Positions 23,238 to 35,124 of a DNA stretch of 64,000 nucleotides are shown in pieces; the first letter of the stretch is position 1, and each line of letters begins with the position of its first letter. The position numbers and the translations under genes are program-made. Origin of the DNA: Methylopila sp. 73B (lineage in GTDB: Bacteria; Pseudomonadota; Alphaproteobacteria; Rhizobiales; Methylopilaceae); NCBI RefSeq assembly GCF_000526315.1, contig NZ_JAFV01000001.1, positions 3,226,501-3,290,500 on the forward strand, in the 5' to 3' direction. The notes under the pieces are model-generated. The model ran no database searches. It was not told the DNA's origin and saw nothing but the letters and a program-made list of their open reading frames with translations.

Positions 23238-25973
23238 TTAGAGCGTGCGCTTCACTTCCGTGACGCGGTAGCACTCGATGACGTCGCCGGCGCGCATGTC
23301 CTGGTAGTTCTCGAAGGACATGCCGCACTCGGTGCCGGCGCGGACCTCCTGGACGTCGTCCTTGAAGCGCTTGAGCGTCGAGAGCTTGCCCTCGTGGATG
23401 ACGACGTTGTCGCGGATGAGGCGCACGCTGGCGCCCTTCTGGACCACGCCTTCGGTGACCAGACAGCCGGCGATCTTGCCGACCTTCGACACCGCGAAGA
23501 TCTCCCGGATCTCGGCGTTGCCGAGGAAGTCCTCGCGCCGCTCCGGCGACAGCATCCCCGACATCGCGGACTTAATGTCGTCCACCAGGTCGTAGATGAT
23601 GTTGTAGTAGCGGATCTCGGTGCCGGTGCGGTCGGCCGCGTCGCGGGCTTCCTTCAGCGCGCGGACGTTGAAGCCGATCACGGCCGCGTTCGAGGCCGCG
23701 GCCAGGATCACGTCGCTCTCGGTAACGCCGCCGGCTCCGGACAGCAGCACGCGGGCGCCCACCTCGTCGTTGCCGAGCTTCTCGAGCGCCTGAACGATCG
23801 CTTCCACGGAGCCCTGCACGTCGCCCTTGATGACGAGCGGGAACTCCTTTTTGCCGGCGACCTTGATCTGCGACATCATCTGCTCGAGGCCCGAGACGCG
23901 CACCGTGGCGCGCGCCGCGGCCTGCTCGCGCTTCTGGCGCTGGCGGTAGTCGGCGATCTCGCGGGCGCGGGCTTCGTTTTCGACGACCGCGAGGCGGTCG
24001 CCCGCCTCAGGCGCGCCATTGAAGCCCAGGATCTCGACCGGAGTCGATGGTCCGGCGCTCGTCAGCGCGGCGCCCTGGTCATCGATCAGCGCGCGCACGC
24101 GGCCCCACTCGGAGCCGGCGACGACAATATCGCTCTGCTTCAGCGTGCCTCGCTGCACGAGCACCGTCGCGACCGGGCCGCGACCGCGGTCGAGCTTGGC
24201 TTCGATCACAATGCCCTCGGCCGCGCGGTCCGGATTAGCCTTCAGATCGAGGATCTCGGCCTGCAACTGGATGATCTCGAGCAGCTTGTCGAGATTGAGC
24301 TTCTCCTTGGCCGAAACCTCGACCTCGAGCGTCTCGCCGCCGAGCGACTCGACCTGGAGCTCGTATTGCAGCAGCTCGCTGCGGACCTTGTCCGGCTTGG
24401 CGTCGGGCTTGTCGATCTTGTTGATCGCCACGATGATTGGAACGCCGGCTGCGCGGGCGTGGTTGATGGCCTCCGCCGTCTGCGGCATGACGCCGTCGTC
24501 GGCGGCCACCACCAGCACCACGATGTCGGTCGCGCGCGCGCCGCGCTGGCGCATCGCGGTGAACGCGGCGTGGCCCGGCGTGTCGATGAAGGTGATCTTG
24601 CCGCCGAGCGGCGAGGTCACCTGATAGGCGCCGATGTGCTGGGTGATGCCGCCGGCCTCGCCCTTCACCACCGCCGTGTGGCGGATGGCGTCGAGCAGCG
24701 ACGTCTTGCCGTGGTCGACATGACCCATGATCGTGACGACCGGAGGCCGCGTCACGGCCTCGCCGTCCACGTCGGCCGCGTCGAACAGGCCCTCTTCCAC
24801 GTCGGACTCGGCGACGCGCTTGACGGTGTGGCCGAGCTCTTCGGCCACAAGCTGCGCGGTGTCGGCGTCGATCAGCTCGTTGATCTTCTTCATGACGCCC
24901 TGCTTCATCAGCAGGCGCACCACGTCGACCGCGCGCTCCGACATGCGGTTCGCAAGTTCCTGAACGGTGATCGTCTCGGGAATGATCACTTCGCGGGCCA
25001 GCTTCTCCTTGGGCTCCTGGTGTCCCTTGCCCGACATGCGCTGAACGCGACGGCGGTAAGAGGCGACGGAGCGGGTGCGGTCTTCGCCCGTCGCGCCGGT
25101 CGCGGTCGCGATGGTCAGGCGGCCGCGTTCCTTCGTCGGGGCGGCCTTGGCGCGCTCCGGCTTCGCGGGGGTGACGGGGCGGGACGGCGCGGCGCCGAGA
25201 CGGCGCGGCGCGGCGCGCGCGGGCTCCTCCGGCTCGGCCATCGTCGGACGACGCACGCCGCCGGGAGCGGCCGAGGTCGGCGCGCTGGGACGGCGGGCCG
25301 CGGGCGATGCGGCGGAAGGAGCAGGCGACGCCGCCGGAGACGAGAACGTCGGCGCAGGCGCCTGGTCGCCGAGACGCTTCGCGGCCTCGGCTTCCGCCCG
25401 GCGCTTGGTCTCGTCCTCCTGGGCCCGGCGCGCGTCCTCCTCGCGCTTGCGCGCTTCGGCGGCGAGACGCTCGCGCTCCTCGTTCGCCTCGCGGATGATC
25501 CGCGCGCGAGCTTCTTCTTCGGCCTTCTTCCGATCCTCGGCCTCACGCACGCGGGCGCCGGCGAGCGCCTGGGCGCGAGCGCCCATCTCGTCGCTCGTCA
25601 GGGTGCGCAGCACCATGCCGCCGGGGCCGCCGCCACGCGACGGGCCGCTCGGACGTGCGCCCTGCGCGGGACGCTGAGGGCTCGCGGGGGACTGCGGCGC
25701 CGCGGGGCGCGGCGCGCTCGCGGCGGGCGCTTGGGGCGCAGCCGGCCGCGGGGTGGCGGGAGCCGCCGCCTGCGTCGGCGCCGCCGGAGCCGGCGCCTTG
25801 GCGGTCTCGCCCGGTCCGAGCGTGCGCCGCTTCACCTTCTCCACGACCACCGCGTTGGTGCGCCCATGGCTGAAGCTCTGCCGCACGACGCCCGGCTCCG
25901 ACGAACGCTTCAACGTCAGCGTCTTCGGCGAAGCGGTCAGCGTCTTGTCGCCCGTGTTTTTCGTATCCGTCAT
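23238..25973 (-). CDS. infB: Translation initiation factor IF-2
   Basis: A 911-residue GTPase that delivers initiator tRNA to the 30S subunit. The N-terminal 300 residues are Ala/Pro-rich with a charged coiled-coil ([27 protein letters not shown]), followed by the IF2_N domain. The G domain has all motifs: [12 protein letters not shown] (G1), DTPGHAAFT (G3) and NKIDKPDA (G4). Domains II-IV follow, ending [12 protein letters not shown]. Its start overlaps the stop of the preceding ylxR-like gene by four bases. Confidence 0.97.
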   Translation of the reverse strand: MTDTKNTGDKTLTASPKTLTLKRSSEPGVVRQSFSHGRTNAVVVEKVKRRTLGPGETAKAPAPAAPTQAAAPATPRPAAPQAPAASAPRPAAPQSPASPQRPAQGARPSGPSRGGGPGGMVLRTLTSDEMGARAQALAGARVREAEDRKKAEEEARARIIREANEERERLAAEARKREEDARRAQEDETKRRAEAEAAKRLGDQAPAPTFSSPAASPAPSAASPAARRPSAPTSAAPGGVRRPTMAEPEEPARAAPRRLGAAPSRPVTPAKPERAKAAPTKERGRLTIATATGATGEDRTRSVASYRRRVQRMSGKGHQEPKEKLAREVIIPETITVQELANRMSERAVDVVRLLMKQGVMKKINELIDADTAQLVAEELGHTVKRVAESDVEEGLFDAADVDGEAVTRPPVVTIMGHVDHGKTSLLDAIRHTAVVKGEAGGITQHIGAYQVTSPLGGKITFIDTPGHAAFTAMRQRGARATDIVVLVVAADDGVMPQTAEAINHARAAGVPIIVAINKIDKPDAKPDKVRSELLQYELQVESLGGETLEVEVSAKEKLNLDKLLEIIQLQAEILDLKANPDRAAEGIVIEAKLDRGRGPVATVLVQRGTLKQSDIVVAGSEWGRVRALIDDQGAALTSAGPSTPVEILGFNGAPEAGDRLAVVENEARAREIADYRQRQKREQAAARATVRVSGLEQMMSQIKVAGKKEFPLVIKGDVQGSVEAIVQALEKLGNDEVGARVLLSGAGGVTESDVILAAASNAAVIGFNVRALKEARDAADRTGTEIRYYNIIYDLVDDIKSAMSGMLSPERREDFLGNAEIREIFAVSKVGKIAGCLVTEGVVQKGASVRLIRDNVVIHEGKLSTLKRFKDDVQEVRAGTECGMSFENYQDMRAGDVIECYRVTEVKRTL

Positions 25974-26659
25974 GCCTTGTCCGTTCCCGCGGGCTCGCCC
26001 GCGCCTGTAACTGTCGCTCCGACGGCGTCCGTCGGAGGGGGTCCGTCGCCGCTTACGCCTTCATACCGCGCGAGCGCGTCGCATCGTGCGAGGAAGGCGG
26101 CGCTGACCGGACCTGCGAGCAGCGCTGCATGTACCACATTCGACCGCCCCAACGCCAAGTCCAATTGACCTGAGCGAAACAGGCTCATCACCCGCAGGCC
26201 GGAGCTTTTTCCGAGCCGCGTGGCGGTCTGTCTCAGCTTGCGAAGGCCGTCGGCTCCCGCGTCGTTCGCCTCCACCAACGCCAAGACGGGCTCTTTCGCG
26301 AGCGCCGCCTCGACCTTCGCGAAGCCGCAGATCACACGGCCCGCCTTGTTGGCGAAGCCGAGCATCGCGAGCGCCTGGCGCTCCATCAGATCGCGCACGC
26401 TCATATCAAGCGCCGGATCCACCGCGGTCGCGCCGTCCTTGAAGCCGCGCGCGAACGCCTTTTTCTTCAGCGCGACGCGAACCGCGTCCGCCGTCGCCGT
26501 CACCCAAACGCCCCGGCCTGGAAGCTCGCGCTTCAGATCCGGAACCACCGTTCCGTCCGGCGCGCGGACGAAACGTATCAGCTCCTCGACGGGTTTCGCC
26601 TCGCGCGTGGCGACGCAGGTGCGTTCCGGCGCCTTGCGGTCGTCCTCGCGTTCAGCCAC
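25970..26659 (-). CDS. YlxR-domain (DUF448) RNA-binding protein fused to an L7Ae-like domain
   Basis: A 229-residue protein between nusA and infB, where YlxR normally sits. The N-terminal 90 residues carry the DUF448 motif ([20 protein letters not shown] and GRGVWV). The second half ([21 protein letters not shown]) resembles the L7Ae/YlxQ-type RNA-binding domain. The two are separate genes in Firmicutes but fused in alphaproteobacteria. Role: probable nucleic-acid binding linked to transcription-translation; not better defined. It ends in an infB overlap of four bases. Confidence 0.9.
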   Translation of the reverse strand: MAEREDDRKAPERTCVATREAKPVEELIRFVRAPDGTVVPDLKRELPGRGVWVTATADAVRVALKKKAFARGFKDGATAVDPALDMSVRDLMERQALAMLGFANKAGRVICGFAKVEAALAKEPVLALVEANDAGADGLRKLRQTATRLGKSSGLRVMSLFRSGQLDLALGRSNVVHAALLAGPVSAAFLARCDALARYEGVSGDGPPPTDAVGATVTGAGEPAGTDKA

Positions 26660-26679
26660 GTCCGCCTCGTTCGCTCCGC

Positions 26680-28302
26680 TCAGACCCGCGCCTCGCCGTC
26701 CGCGACGTAGGTCTCTTCGCCCTCGACCGCTTCCGGCTCAGGCGGCAACAGGTCGGCCTCGTCGATCCACCCCGCCTTGACGCGGGCGGCCATGATCATG
26801 GCCTCCGCCTCGTCGCGCGACAGGTCGAAGCCGTCGAGGGCGCCGGCCTCACGCTTCGGCTCGGGGCCGGAGCGGTCGATCCAGCCGATCAGGTCGTCGG
26901 TGGCGCAGCCCGCGAGGTCCTCGACGCTCTTCACGTCGTTCTCGCCGAGAGCGACCAGCATGGCGGTGGTGACGCCGGGCACTTCCTTCAGCGCGTCCTC
27001 GACGCCGAGTTCGATGCGCTTGGCGTCGTGCTCCGCCTCGATGCGGGCGAGATAGTCCTGGGCGCGGGCCTGGATCTCGGCCGCCATGTCCTCATCGAAG
27101 CCCTCGATGGTCGCGAGCTCGGACGGCTCGACATAGGCGAGCTCCTCGACGGAGGCGAAGCCTTCCGCCGCAAGCAGCTGACCGAGCGTCTCGTCGACGT
27201 CGAGCGCCTCCATGAAGGCCTGGGTGCGCGCGGTGAATTCCTTCTGGCGCCGCTCGCTCTCCTCGGCCTCGGTGAGGATGTCGATGTCCCAGCCGGTGAG
27301 CTGCGACGCGAGGCGCACGTTCTGGCCGCGGCGGCCGATGGCCAGCGAGAGCTGGTCGTCGGGAACCACGACCTCGATCTTCTCCGAGTCCTCGTCGAGG
27401 ACGACCTTCACCACCTGCGCCGGCTGCAGCGCGTTGACGATGAAGGTAGCCGCGTCCTGGGACCACGGAATGATGTCGATCTTTTCGCCCTGCAGCTCCT
27501 GCACCACGGCCTGCACGCGCGAGCCGCGCATGCCGACGCAGGCGCCGACAGGGTCGATGGAGCCGTCGCGCGAGATCACGGCGATCTTGGCGCGCGAGCC
27601 TGGGTCACGGGCGACCGCCTTCACCTCGATGACGCCGTCATAGATCTCCGGAACTTCCTGCGCGAACAGCTTCGCCATGAACTGCGGATGCGTGCGCGAC
27701 AGGAAGATCTGCGGGCCGCGCGGCTCGCGGCGCACGTCGTAGACGTAGGCGCGGACGCGGTCGCCGGGGCGGAACATCTCGCGCGGCAACAGCTCGTCGC
27801 GGCGAACGATCGCCTCGCCGCGGCCGAGGTCGACGATCACGTTGCCGTACTCGACGCGCTTCACCAGCCCGTTGACGATGTCGCTGATGCGCTCCTTGTA
27901 CTCCTGGTACTGCCGGTCGCGCTCGGCGTCGCGCACCTTCTGCACGATCACCTGCTTGGCCGACTGGGCGGCGATGCGGCCGAAATCGAACGGCGGCAGC
28001 GTGTCGGCGATGTAGTCGCCGGGCTGCGCCGCGGGGTTGCGCTTGCGCGCGTCTTCGACGGCGATCTCGATGTTGTCGTTGTCGACGAGCTCGACCACCA
28101 GCATCAGCCGCGAAAGTCGGATCTCGCCCGACTTCGGATTGATCTCGGCGCGGATCTCAGTCTCCTGACCGTAGCGCGAGCGCGCGGCCTTCTGGATCGC
28201 GTCCTCCATCGCCTCGAGCACGATGCTCTTGTCGATGACCTTCTCGCGGGCGACCGCTTCGGCGATCTGCAGCAGTTCGAGCCGGTTGGCGCTGACCGCC
28301 AT
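26680..28302 (-). CDS. nusA: Transcription termination/antitermination factor NusA
   Basis: A 540-residue RNA polymerase-binding factor. Order: N-terminal RNAP-binding domain (about 1-130), S1 domain (about 135-200), two KH domains ([14 protein letters not shown] and [14 protein letters not shown]), and two C-terminal helix-hairpin-helix repeats (from about 360). The ATG at 28302 was preferred to an in-frame GTG at 28311 because a strong Shine-Dalgarno (GGAGGTGA, 28308-28315) is correctly spaced only for the ATG. It starts 5 bp after the rimP stop. Confidence 0.97.
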   Translation of the reverse strand: MAVSANRLELLQIAEAVAREKVIDKSIVLEAMEDAIQKAARSRYGQETEIRAEINPKSGEIRLSRLMLVVELVDNDNIEIAVEDARKRNPAAQPGDYIADTLPPFDFGRIAAQSAKQVIVQKVRDAERDRQYQEYKERISDIVNGLVKRVEYGNVIVDLGRGEAIVRRDELLPREMFRPGDRVRAYVYDVRREPRGPQIFLSRTHPQFMAKLFAQEVPEIYDGVIEVKAVARDPGSRAKIAVISRDGSIDPVGACVGMRGSRVQAVVQELQGEKIDIIPWSQDAATFIVNALQPAQVVKVVLDEDSEKIEVVVPDDQLSLAIGRRGQNVRLASQLTGWDIDILTEAEESERRQKEFTARTQAFMEALDVDETLGQLLAAEGFASVEELAYVEPSELATIEGFDEDMAAEIQARAQDYLARIEAEHDAKRIELGVEDALKEVPGVTTAMLVALGENDVKSVEDLAGCATDDLIGWIDRSGPEPKREAGALDGFDLSRDEAEAMIMAARVKAGWIDEADLLPPEPEAVEGEETYVADGEARV

Positions 28303-28307
28303 TGACG

Positions 28308-28315
28308 TCACCTCC
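28308..28315 (-). promoter_or_regulatory. nusA ribosome binding site, overlapping the rimP stop
   Basis: GGAGGTGA on the leftward strand. Its last three bases are the rimP stop codon, so ribosomes finishing rimP sit on the nusA start signal: translational coupling. It decides for the nusA ATG at 28302. Confidence 0.8.
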
Positions 28316-29066
28316 GTCCCTTAGGGGCCGGCTTTGCGCCGTTCCCCTTCGCATTCCCGCTCCACCGGCGGGCCGGCCGCGCGCCGGACGGCGCAGCGGC
28401 GTCAGTGTCTTCATCGTTCGCAGCCGGAGACGGTGCGCCGTCGTCCGTCATCGGCACGTCCTCGTCGGCTTCTTCGGGCGCGCGGCCTGCGGCCTTGGCG
28501 CGCCGCAGCGCCTCGCGGATCAACTCGTCCGTCAGGATCAGCCGCGCCTCGCCGACGTCGGCGATCGGCAGTTCGACCCGGGCGACCTCGTCCTTGGCCG
28601 CGTCGTCGCGGCGCAGGATCGCCTTGTCGCCGGCGACGCCTTCGAGAAAGCCCTTGAAGCGCTTACGGCCGTCGACCGGGATTTCCATCTCGACCTTGGC
28701 GAGATGTCCGGCCCAACGGGCGAAGTCGGAGACCCGCACCAGCGGCCGATCGATGCCGGGCGACGACAGCTCGAGGTGATAGGCCTTCTCGATCGGGTCC
28801 TCGACGTCGAGCACAGGCGAAACCGCCTTGGACGCGACCTCGCAGTCGTCGACCGTGAAGGTGCCGTCCGGCCGCTCCACCATGATCTGGAGCGTGTAGC
28901 CGTTTCGTCCGGAGGACTTTACCCGCACGAGGCGGAACCCGAGATCCATTAGCGTGGGACCCACGATCGACGCCACGCGCGCATCGACGCCGCTCTCGGT
29001 CACGAGGCGGGGTTCGTCGAGGGGGCTGTCGATCTCGGTCGCGATGGCGTCGGCCATGGAGTCCAT
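28308..29066 (-). CDS. rimP: Ribosome maturation factor RimP
   Basis: A 252-residue factor for 30S assembly and the first gene of the operon. The RimP_N domain includes [25 protein letters not shown] and [19 protein letters not shown]; the motif [14 protein letters not shown] is diagnostic. The C-terminal Sm-like domain is followed by an Ala/Pro/Gly-rich tail longer than in E. coli. The ATG at 29066 ([11 protein letters not shown]) is chosen over an upstream extension that lacks family residues. A second ATG lies three codons in at 29057; neither has a strong ribosome binding site. Confidence 0.93.
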   Translation of the reverse strand: MDSMADAIATEIDSPLDEPRLVTESGVDARVASIVGPTLMDLGFRLVRVKSSGRNGYTLQIMVERPDGTFTVDDCEVASKAVSPVLDVEDPIEKAYHLELSSPGIDRPLVRVSDFARWAGHLAKVEMEIPVDGRKRFKGFLEGVAGDKAILRRDDAAKDEVARVELPIADVGEARLILTDELIREALRRAKAAGRAPEEADEDVPMTDDGAPSPAANDEDTDAAAPSGARPARRWSGNAKGNGAKPAPKGRR

Positions 29067-29277
29067 TCGGCTAACAAGGTTTGGGAGCGGGCCCGGGAGG
29101 ACCCACCCTCGAAGGGCTCGTTCGAGCCAGTCGACGATGTCATTGAGTGAGGCGGATATACGCGCCTTGCGCGCGGATCGCAAGAGCGCGGCCGTCGTCG
29201 GCCGTCGATGGACAGCCGCGTCCGGCCGTGCAGTCATGCCGCCCAACAACGACAAACGTCATCGGGAGAAACGGATC

Positions 29278-29931
29278 ATGGGTTCGCTGTATTCGGCCGA
29301 GCATCTGGCGTTGCAGGACGAGTTCGGCTCGACGAAGCTCGCGGGCTTCCTGGACGAGCATCACGTGACCGACGCCCTGAGCGACAAGGACGCGGCCTTC
29401 GTGGCCGCGCGGGACTATTTCTTCCTCTCGACCGTCGATCCAGAGGGCATGCCGACCGTCTCATACAAAGGCGGGCCGGTGGGCGCGGTGAAGGTGCTGG
29501 GGCCGAACGCCCTCGCCTTCCCCGGCTTCGACGGCAACGGGATGTTCTATTCGATGGGCAACGTCGCGGGGCAGGCCAAGGTCGGGCTGCTGTTCATCGA
29601 TTTCGAGACGCCGCACCGGCTGCGCGTTCAAGGAACGGCGCGGGTGGAGCGCGAGGATCCGCTCATCGGCGCGTGGCCGGAGGCGAAGTACGTGGTCCGG
29701 GTCGACGTGACCAAGGCCTGGGTCAACTGCCCGCGCTACATCCACAAGCACGTGCGGGTCGAGACCTCGAAGTACGTGCCGGAAGCCGGCAAGACCACGC
29801 CGCTCGCCGCCTGGAAGCGGCTCGACATCGTGCAGGACGCGCTTCCCCAGGAGGAGCGCGCGCGGGCGGAGAGCGAAGGCCTGCTCGACTTGCCTTCCTA
29901 CGAAGCGAAGCTCGTGACCGGCGACGCCTGA
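29278..29931 (+). CDS. Pyridoxamine 5'-phosphate oxidase-family FMN-binding protein
   Basis: A 217-residue protein with the split-barrel flavin-binding fold. Family segments are FFLSTVDPEGMPTVSYKGGP, LAFPGFDGNGMFYSMGN and VGLLFIDFETPHRLRVQGTARV. The C-terminal NCPRYIHKH motif is typical of a subgroup of uncharacterised PPOX-like proteins, not of the vitamin B6 enzyme PdxH. The ATG at 29278 follows GGGAGAA. It is probably in an operon with the GlcG/HbpS-type gene 83 bp downstream. Divergent from rimP. The biochemical reaction is unknown. Confidence 0.85.
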   Translation: MGSLYSAEHLALQDEFGSTKLAGFLDEHHVTDALSDKDAAFVAARDYFFLSTVDPEGMPTVSYKGGPVGAVKVLGPNALAFPGFDGNGMFYSMGNVAGQAKVGLLFIDFETPHRLRVQGTARVEREDPLIGAWPEAKYVVRVDVTKAWVNCPRYIHKHVRVETSKYVPEAGKTTPLAAWKRLDIVQDALPQEERARAESEGLLDLPSYEAKLVTGDA

Positions 29932-30014
29932 GGCGCCCGTTGTTCCTTCGTCGCGGTCGCAGCCCGATGGCCCCGCCCTAGCTCGCCGCTCGCACCAGGA
30001 ACAGGGAGAGCGTC

Positions 30015-30449
30015 ATGCACGTCACGCTAGAGAACGCCGAAGCCGCCATCGCGAAGGCGATCGAGAAGGCCCGCGAGATCGACACCTTCATGTGCGTCGC
30101 GGTGGTGGATTCCGGCGCCGACCTGAAGGCCTTTCACCGCATGGACGACGCCTGGGTCGGCAGCATCGACATCGCGATCAAGAAGGCGAAGACCGCGGTG
30201 TTCTTCGGCATGCCCACCGGCGAGATCGGCAAGCTGTCGCAGCCCGGCGCGCCGCTGTTCGGGATTGAGCATTCCAACGGCGGGCTGATCACCTTTCCCG
30301 GCGGCCTGCCGATCGTGGACGAGAACGGCGTCATGATCGGCGCGATCGGGGTCAGCGGCAGCTCGGTCGACAACGACCACGCGGTGGCGACCGCAGGCGT
30401 CGAGGCGCTCGGCTCGTCGGAGCTCCCCGCGCACCCTTGGAGGACCTGA
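30015..30449 (+). CDS. GlcG/HbpS-family protein
   Basis: A 144-residue protein of the GlcG/HbpS (DUF336) family, some members of which bind haem or cobalamin. Motifs: [38 protein letters not shown] and [24 protein letters not shown]. It lacks a signal peptide, unlike streptomycete HbpS, so is cytosolic. A good ribosome binding site (AGGGAGAG) precedes it. It lies between two genes with flavin and folate links; the shared role is not evident. Confidence 0.87.
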   Translation: MHVTLENAEAAIAKAIEKAREIDTFMCVAVVDSGADLKAFHRMDDAWVGSIDIAIKKAKTAVFFGMPTGEIGKLSQPGAPLFGIEHSNGGLITFPGGLPIVDENGVMIGAIGVSGSSVDNDHAVATAGVEALGSSELPAHPWRT

Positions 30450-30509
30450 GCGAACGCCGTAAGACCGCCGGCGCGGCGACCGGCGCCGCGCCGAGGAGGC
30501 CTCAAGCTA

Positions 30510-30923
30510 ATGCCCGACGTCCGCTCGATCTGCGCTATCGGCCTCCGCGGCCAGATGGGTCTTCACGGCGTGCTTCCCTGGGAGGGCGACCGTCGCGCAC
30601 CCTTCGTCGACGACGTCGCGCGCTTCTTCGACATCACCCGCGGCCACGTGCTGGTCGCGGGCCGCAAGACGATCGAGGCGATCCCGGAGTTCGCCCGCGG
30701 CGACCGCACGCTGTTCATCACCGACCGCACGATGGAGCCGCGCGACGTGCTCGCCCGCTTCCCCGACCGGATCGTGTACGTCGGCGGCGGCCCGGTCGCC
30801 TGGGGCGCCTATGCGCCGTACATCCGCCATTGGGACATCAACCGTCTCCCTTACGACGGGGATGCCGACCGCTGGTTCGACCCGGCCTGGCTGCTGGCGG
30901 GCGGGCAGGCGCTGGAGTTCTGA
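30510..30923 (+). CDS. Short dihydrofolate reductase-like protein
   Basis: A 137-residue DHFR-fold protein; usual bacterial DHFRs have about 160-170. Family features include MGLHGVLPWEGD near the N-terminus, ARFFDITRGHVLVAGRKTIEAIP in the middle, and the GGG motif in VYVGGGPVAWGAY. The C-terminal beta-hairpin is shortened, with a run of aromatic residues instead (RHWDINRLPYDGDADRWFDPAW). It may be a DHFR paralogue with altered specificity. It is the last of three genes on the + strand. Confidence 0.75.
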   Translation: MPDVRSICAIGLRGQMGLHGVLPWEGDRRAPFVDDVARFFDITRGHVLVAGRKTIEAIPEFARGDRTLFITDRTMEPRDVLARFPDRIVYVGGGPVAWGAYAPYIRHWDINRLPYDGDADRWFDPAWLLAGGQALEF

Positions 30924-30933
30924 GCCGCGAGGT

Positions 30934-31995
30934 TCACTCCACCACCAACCGCTCCTTCGCCTCGCCCAGCCGGTCGGACAGATCGGCCAGGTTGCCCACC
31001 AGGTTCCTGAGCGCGAAAACGAGCCCCATGGTGGGCACGGCGGCCGCCACGTCGATCAGCCGGACGGTCTCGCCGTCGCGAAGATGCGCCACGGCGTCGT
31101 CGAGCGCGGCGAGCCGGGCGTCGGCCTCGTCGCGCTCGGCGGTCACGTCCCGGCCGGAGGCGACGCTGTCGAGCATGTCGGCGGCCGCCAGAATGACCGC
31201 GTCGGCCAGCGGCCCGACCAGCCGTCGTGTCGCGTCGGGCGCCGCGTTCAAGGCGCGCTCGACCGCCACCGCATCGTTGCGCACCCGCCAGAGCGTCCGG
31301 GCGAGCGCCGCCCGTCCCTCCGCGCCCGACCGGGCGCCGGGCGCGCGGCGGGCGTCGGCCACCGTCTTCTCCAGCGCCGCAAGCTTGCGGCGGATCGCGT
31401 CCTGCGCCCCCAAGAGCACGTGCGCGCCCTCCGGTCCGCGACGGCGGGTCGGAGCACCCCTGAGCAAGGCGGCGATGTCCTTCGCCACGCTGCGCGCCTC
31501 GCGGGCGAGATCCCGGTCCACATGCGCGGGGAACACGATCAACGTCGTGGCCACGCCGATCGCGCAGCCGAGCAGCACCTCCGCGACGCGCTCCGCCGCG
31601 ACCACCAGGGCGCCGGACTGGTTCGCGGTCGCCACCAGCAGGATCGCCGCCGTGATCGGCGCAAGCCGCAACATGGGACGCCCCGCCGCCGCAAACGACA
31701 GCAGCGCGACCGTCGCCGTCAGCACGACCGAGGTCGTGACCAGCGACTGCGGATGGAGGAAGCCAGCGGCTCCGCCGACGATCGCGCCGACGACCGTCCC
31801 GACCGCTCGCTCCTGCGCCGCGGCGACGGTGCCGCCGACGCTGGTCTGGACCACGATGAGCGCCGAAATCACGCTCCAGTAACCTTGGGGCAGCGACAGC
31901 AGCGTGGCTGCGACGAACGCCGACGCCGAGGCCACGGCGACCTTCGCAGCGAACTTGAGGTCGGCGGCGTGCCGGTCGGCGAAGGTGAGGCGCAT
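30934..31995 (-). CDS. FUSC-family membrane transporter
   Basis: A 353-residue inner-membrane protein of the FUSC/aromatic acid exporter group. The N-terminal half has about six hydrophobic helices (KVAVASASAFVAATLLSL, WSVISALIVVQTSVGGTV with AAQERAVGTVVGAIVGG) and the second half is helical and cytoplasmic. The family exports aromatic acids or related compounds; the substrate here is not predictable. It converges on the DHFR-like gene and is divergent from miaB across 160 bp. Confidence 0.86.
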   Translation of the reverse strand: MRLTFADRHAADLKFAAKVAVASASAFVAATLLSLPQGYWSVISALIVVQTSVGGTVAAAQERAVGTVVGAIVGGAAGFLHPQSLVTTSVVLTATVALLSFAAAGRPMLRLAPITAAILLVATANQSGALVVAAERVAEVLLGCAIGVATTLIVFPAHVDRDLAREARSVAKDIAALLRGAPTRRRGPEGAHVLLGAQDAIRRKLAALEKTVADARRAPGARSGAEGRAALARTLWRVRNDAVAVERALNAAPDATRRLVGPLADAVILAAADMLDSVASGRDVTAERDEADARLAALDDAVAHLRDGETVRLIDVAAAVPTMGLVFALRNLVGNLADLSDRLGEAKERLVVE

Positions 31996-32155
31996 CGAAT
32001 ATGTCCCGTCGATAACGTTATGGCGCGACCCGCGCGGGCGCGAAGACCCGCGAGATCAACGCTCGGCTATTCTCTCGCACGCGGTTTCGGGCTAAAGCTT
32101 GGGTTCGAACGGGCGGCCTCCGCCGCCCCGCGGAGCTCCAAAAGACCGTTCTGGA

Positions 32156-33537
<1,382 letters not shown>

Positions 33538-33541
<4 letters not shown>

Positions 33542-34608
33542 GCGCGGACAGCACCGTTAAAGGTTTCGATCCGTTGCGGGGGAACGCGGCTGCGCCGTCC
33601 CCGCGCAAGCCCGGCTTCGCCCGCGAGACCTCCTCGCCGGCGGAGGTCACCATCGCCTTCGACGACAACCGGCACGCCTCGAGCCTGATGGGCAGCCACG
33701 ACCAGAACCTCGCCTTCCTGGAGCGTAGGCTCGGCATCGAGGCCACGGTGCGCGGCAATCATGTGGCGCTGCGCGGCCCCGCCGAGGCCTGCCGCCAGGC
33801 TCGCAAGGTGCTGGAGAGCCTCTACGACCGGGTGAAGCGCGGCGAGGCCGTCGCCCTCGGCGACGTCGACGGCGCGATCCGCATGGCGGCGTCGCAGGGG
33901 CAGCTGTTTCCCGCCGACGGCGACGGCCCGCGCCCGGGCTTCGCCCAGGTCGCGACCCGCAAGAAGACCATCGTCGCCCGCACCGCGGCCCAGGACGCCT
34001 ACATCCGCTCGCTCGGACGCCACGAGCTGGTGTTCGCGACCGGCCCAGCAGGCACCGGCAAGACCTACATCGCGGTCGCCTGGGCCGCCGCTCTGATCGA
34101 ACGCGGCGAAGCCGACCGCATCATCCTCTCCCGCCCCGCGGTCGAGGCCGGCGAGCGCCTCGGCTTCCTGCCGGGCGACATGAAGGAGAAGGTCGACCCC
34201 TATCTCCGCCCGCTCTACGACGCGCTCTACGACGTGATGCCGGCTGAGAAGGTCGAGCGCGGCATGACCTCGGGCATGATCGAGATCGCCCCGCTCGCCT
34301 TCATGCGCGGCCGGACGCTGGCGAACGCGATCGTGCTGCTGGACGAGGCGCAGAACACCTCGTCCATGCAGATGAAGATGTTCCTGACGCGTCTCGGCGA
34401 GAACAGCCGCATGATCATCACCGGCGACCCGACCCAGATCGACCTGCCGCCGGGCCAGGTGTCCGGGCTCGCCGAGGCGGTCGGCCTGCTCGAAAACGTC
34501 GAGGGCATCGGGGTGACGCGGTTCTCCGCCGCCGACGTGGTGCGCCATGAGCTCGTCGCGCGGATCGTCCGCGCCTACGAGGGCGCGCACGAGAGTCCGA
34601 GCGTATGA
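33538..34608 (+). CDS. phoH: PhoH-family ATPase
   Basis: A 356-residue P-loop ATPase, PhoH/YbeZ type, predicted RNA-related helicase or nuclease partner of YbeY. Walker A is GPAGTGKT (169-176); Walker B is IVLLDEAQN. The N-terminal extension contains a KH-like RNA-binding region (about 40-110). It starts with TTG overlapping the miaB stop by four bases, an unusual but probable coupled start since no nearby ATG fits. It overlaps ybeY by four bases. Confidence 0.94.
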
Positions 34609-35120
34609 GCCCGGATCGATCTCCCCCCGTCGCGCTCGAAACCGTGCGCGACAGCGAACTCTGGGACGCCCTCCCCGACGCCGAAGCGCTCGTGGCCGCC
34701 GCCGTGCTCGCCGCCTTTGACGAGGCCGAGCTCGACGCCCTCCCCGACGCGGAGCTCGCGGTGACGCTCGCCGACGACGCGCGCGTGCGCGAGCTCAACG
34801 CGGCGTGGCGGGCCAGGGACACGCCCACCAACGTCCTCACCTTCCCGGCCTTCGAGCCGGACCAGATGGCCGACGCGCCGATGCTCGGCGACGTGATACT
34901 CGCCTACGAGACCGTCGCCCGCGAGGCCGAGGACGAAGGCAAGCCCTTCTCCGCCCATCTCTCCCATCTCGTCGTCCACGGCGTGTTGCATCTCTTCGGC
35001 TACGACCACGTCGTCGACGCCGCGGCGGAGGAGATGGAGGCGATCGAGACCCGCGCCCTCGCTCGCATCGGGGTCGCAGACCCCTACGCCGACGCGCCTG
35101 AAACTCTCCGAACGGTCTGA
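34605..35120 (+). CDS. ybeY: Endoribonuclease YbeY
   Basis: A 171-residue single-strand-specific endoribonuclease needed for 16S rRNA 3' processing and ribosome quality control. The zinc site is complete: His125, His129 and His135 in HGVLHLFGYDH. Arg and Asn in the NAAWRARDTPTNVLTF segment are the conserved substrate residues. ATGA overlaps the phoH stop, and the corC start follows 4 bp after its stop, so the genes are tightly coupled. Confidence 0.96.
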   Translation: MSPDRSPPVALETVRDSELWDALPDAEALVAAAVLAAFDEAELDALPDAELAVTLADDARVRELNAAWRARDTPTNVLTFPAFEPDQMADAPMLGDVILAYETVAREAEDEGKPFSAHLSHLVVHGVLHLFGYDHVVDAAAEEMEAIETRALARIGVADPYADAPETLRTV

Positions 35121-35124
35121 CCCC

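Noticed and set aside
23394-26168. Open frame of 924 codons on the + strand opposite infB
   Set aside because: It mirrors infB, is Arg/His/Gly-rich without family motifs, and arises because stop codons are rare in GC-rich antisense frames.
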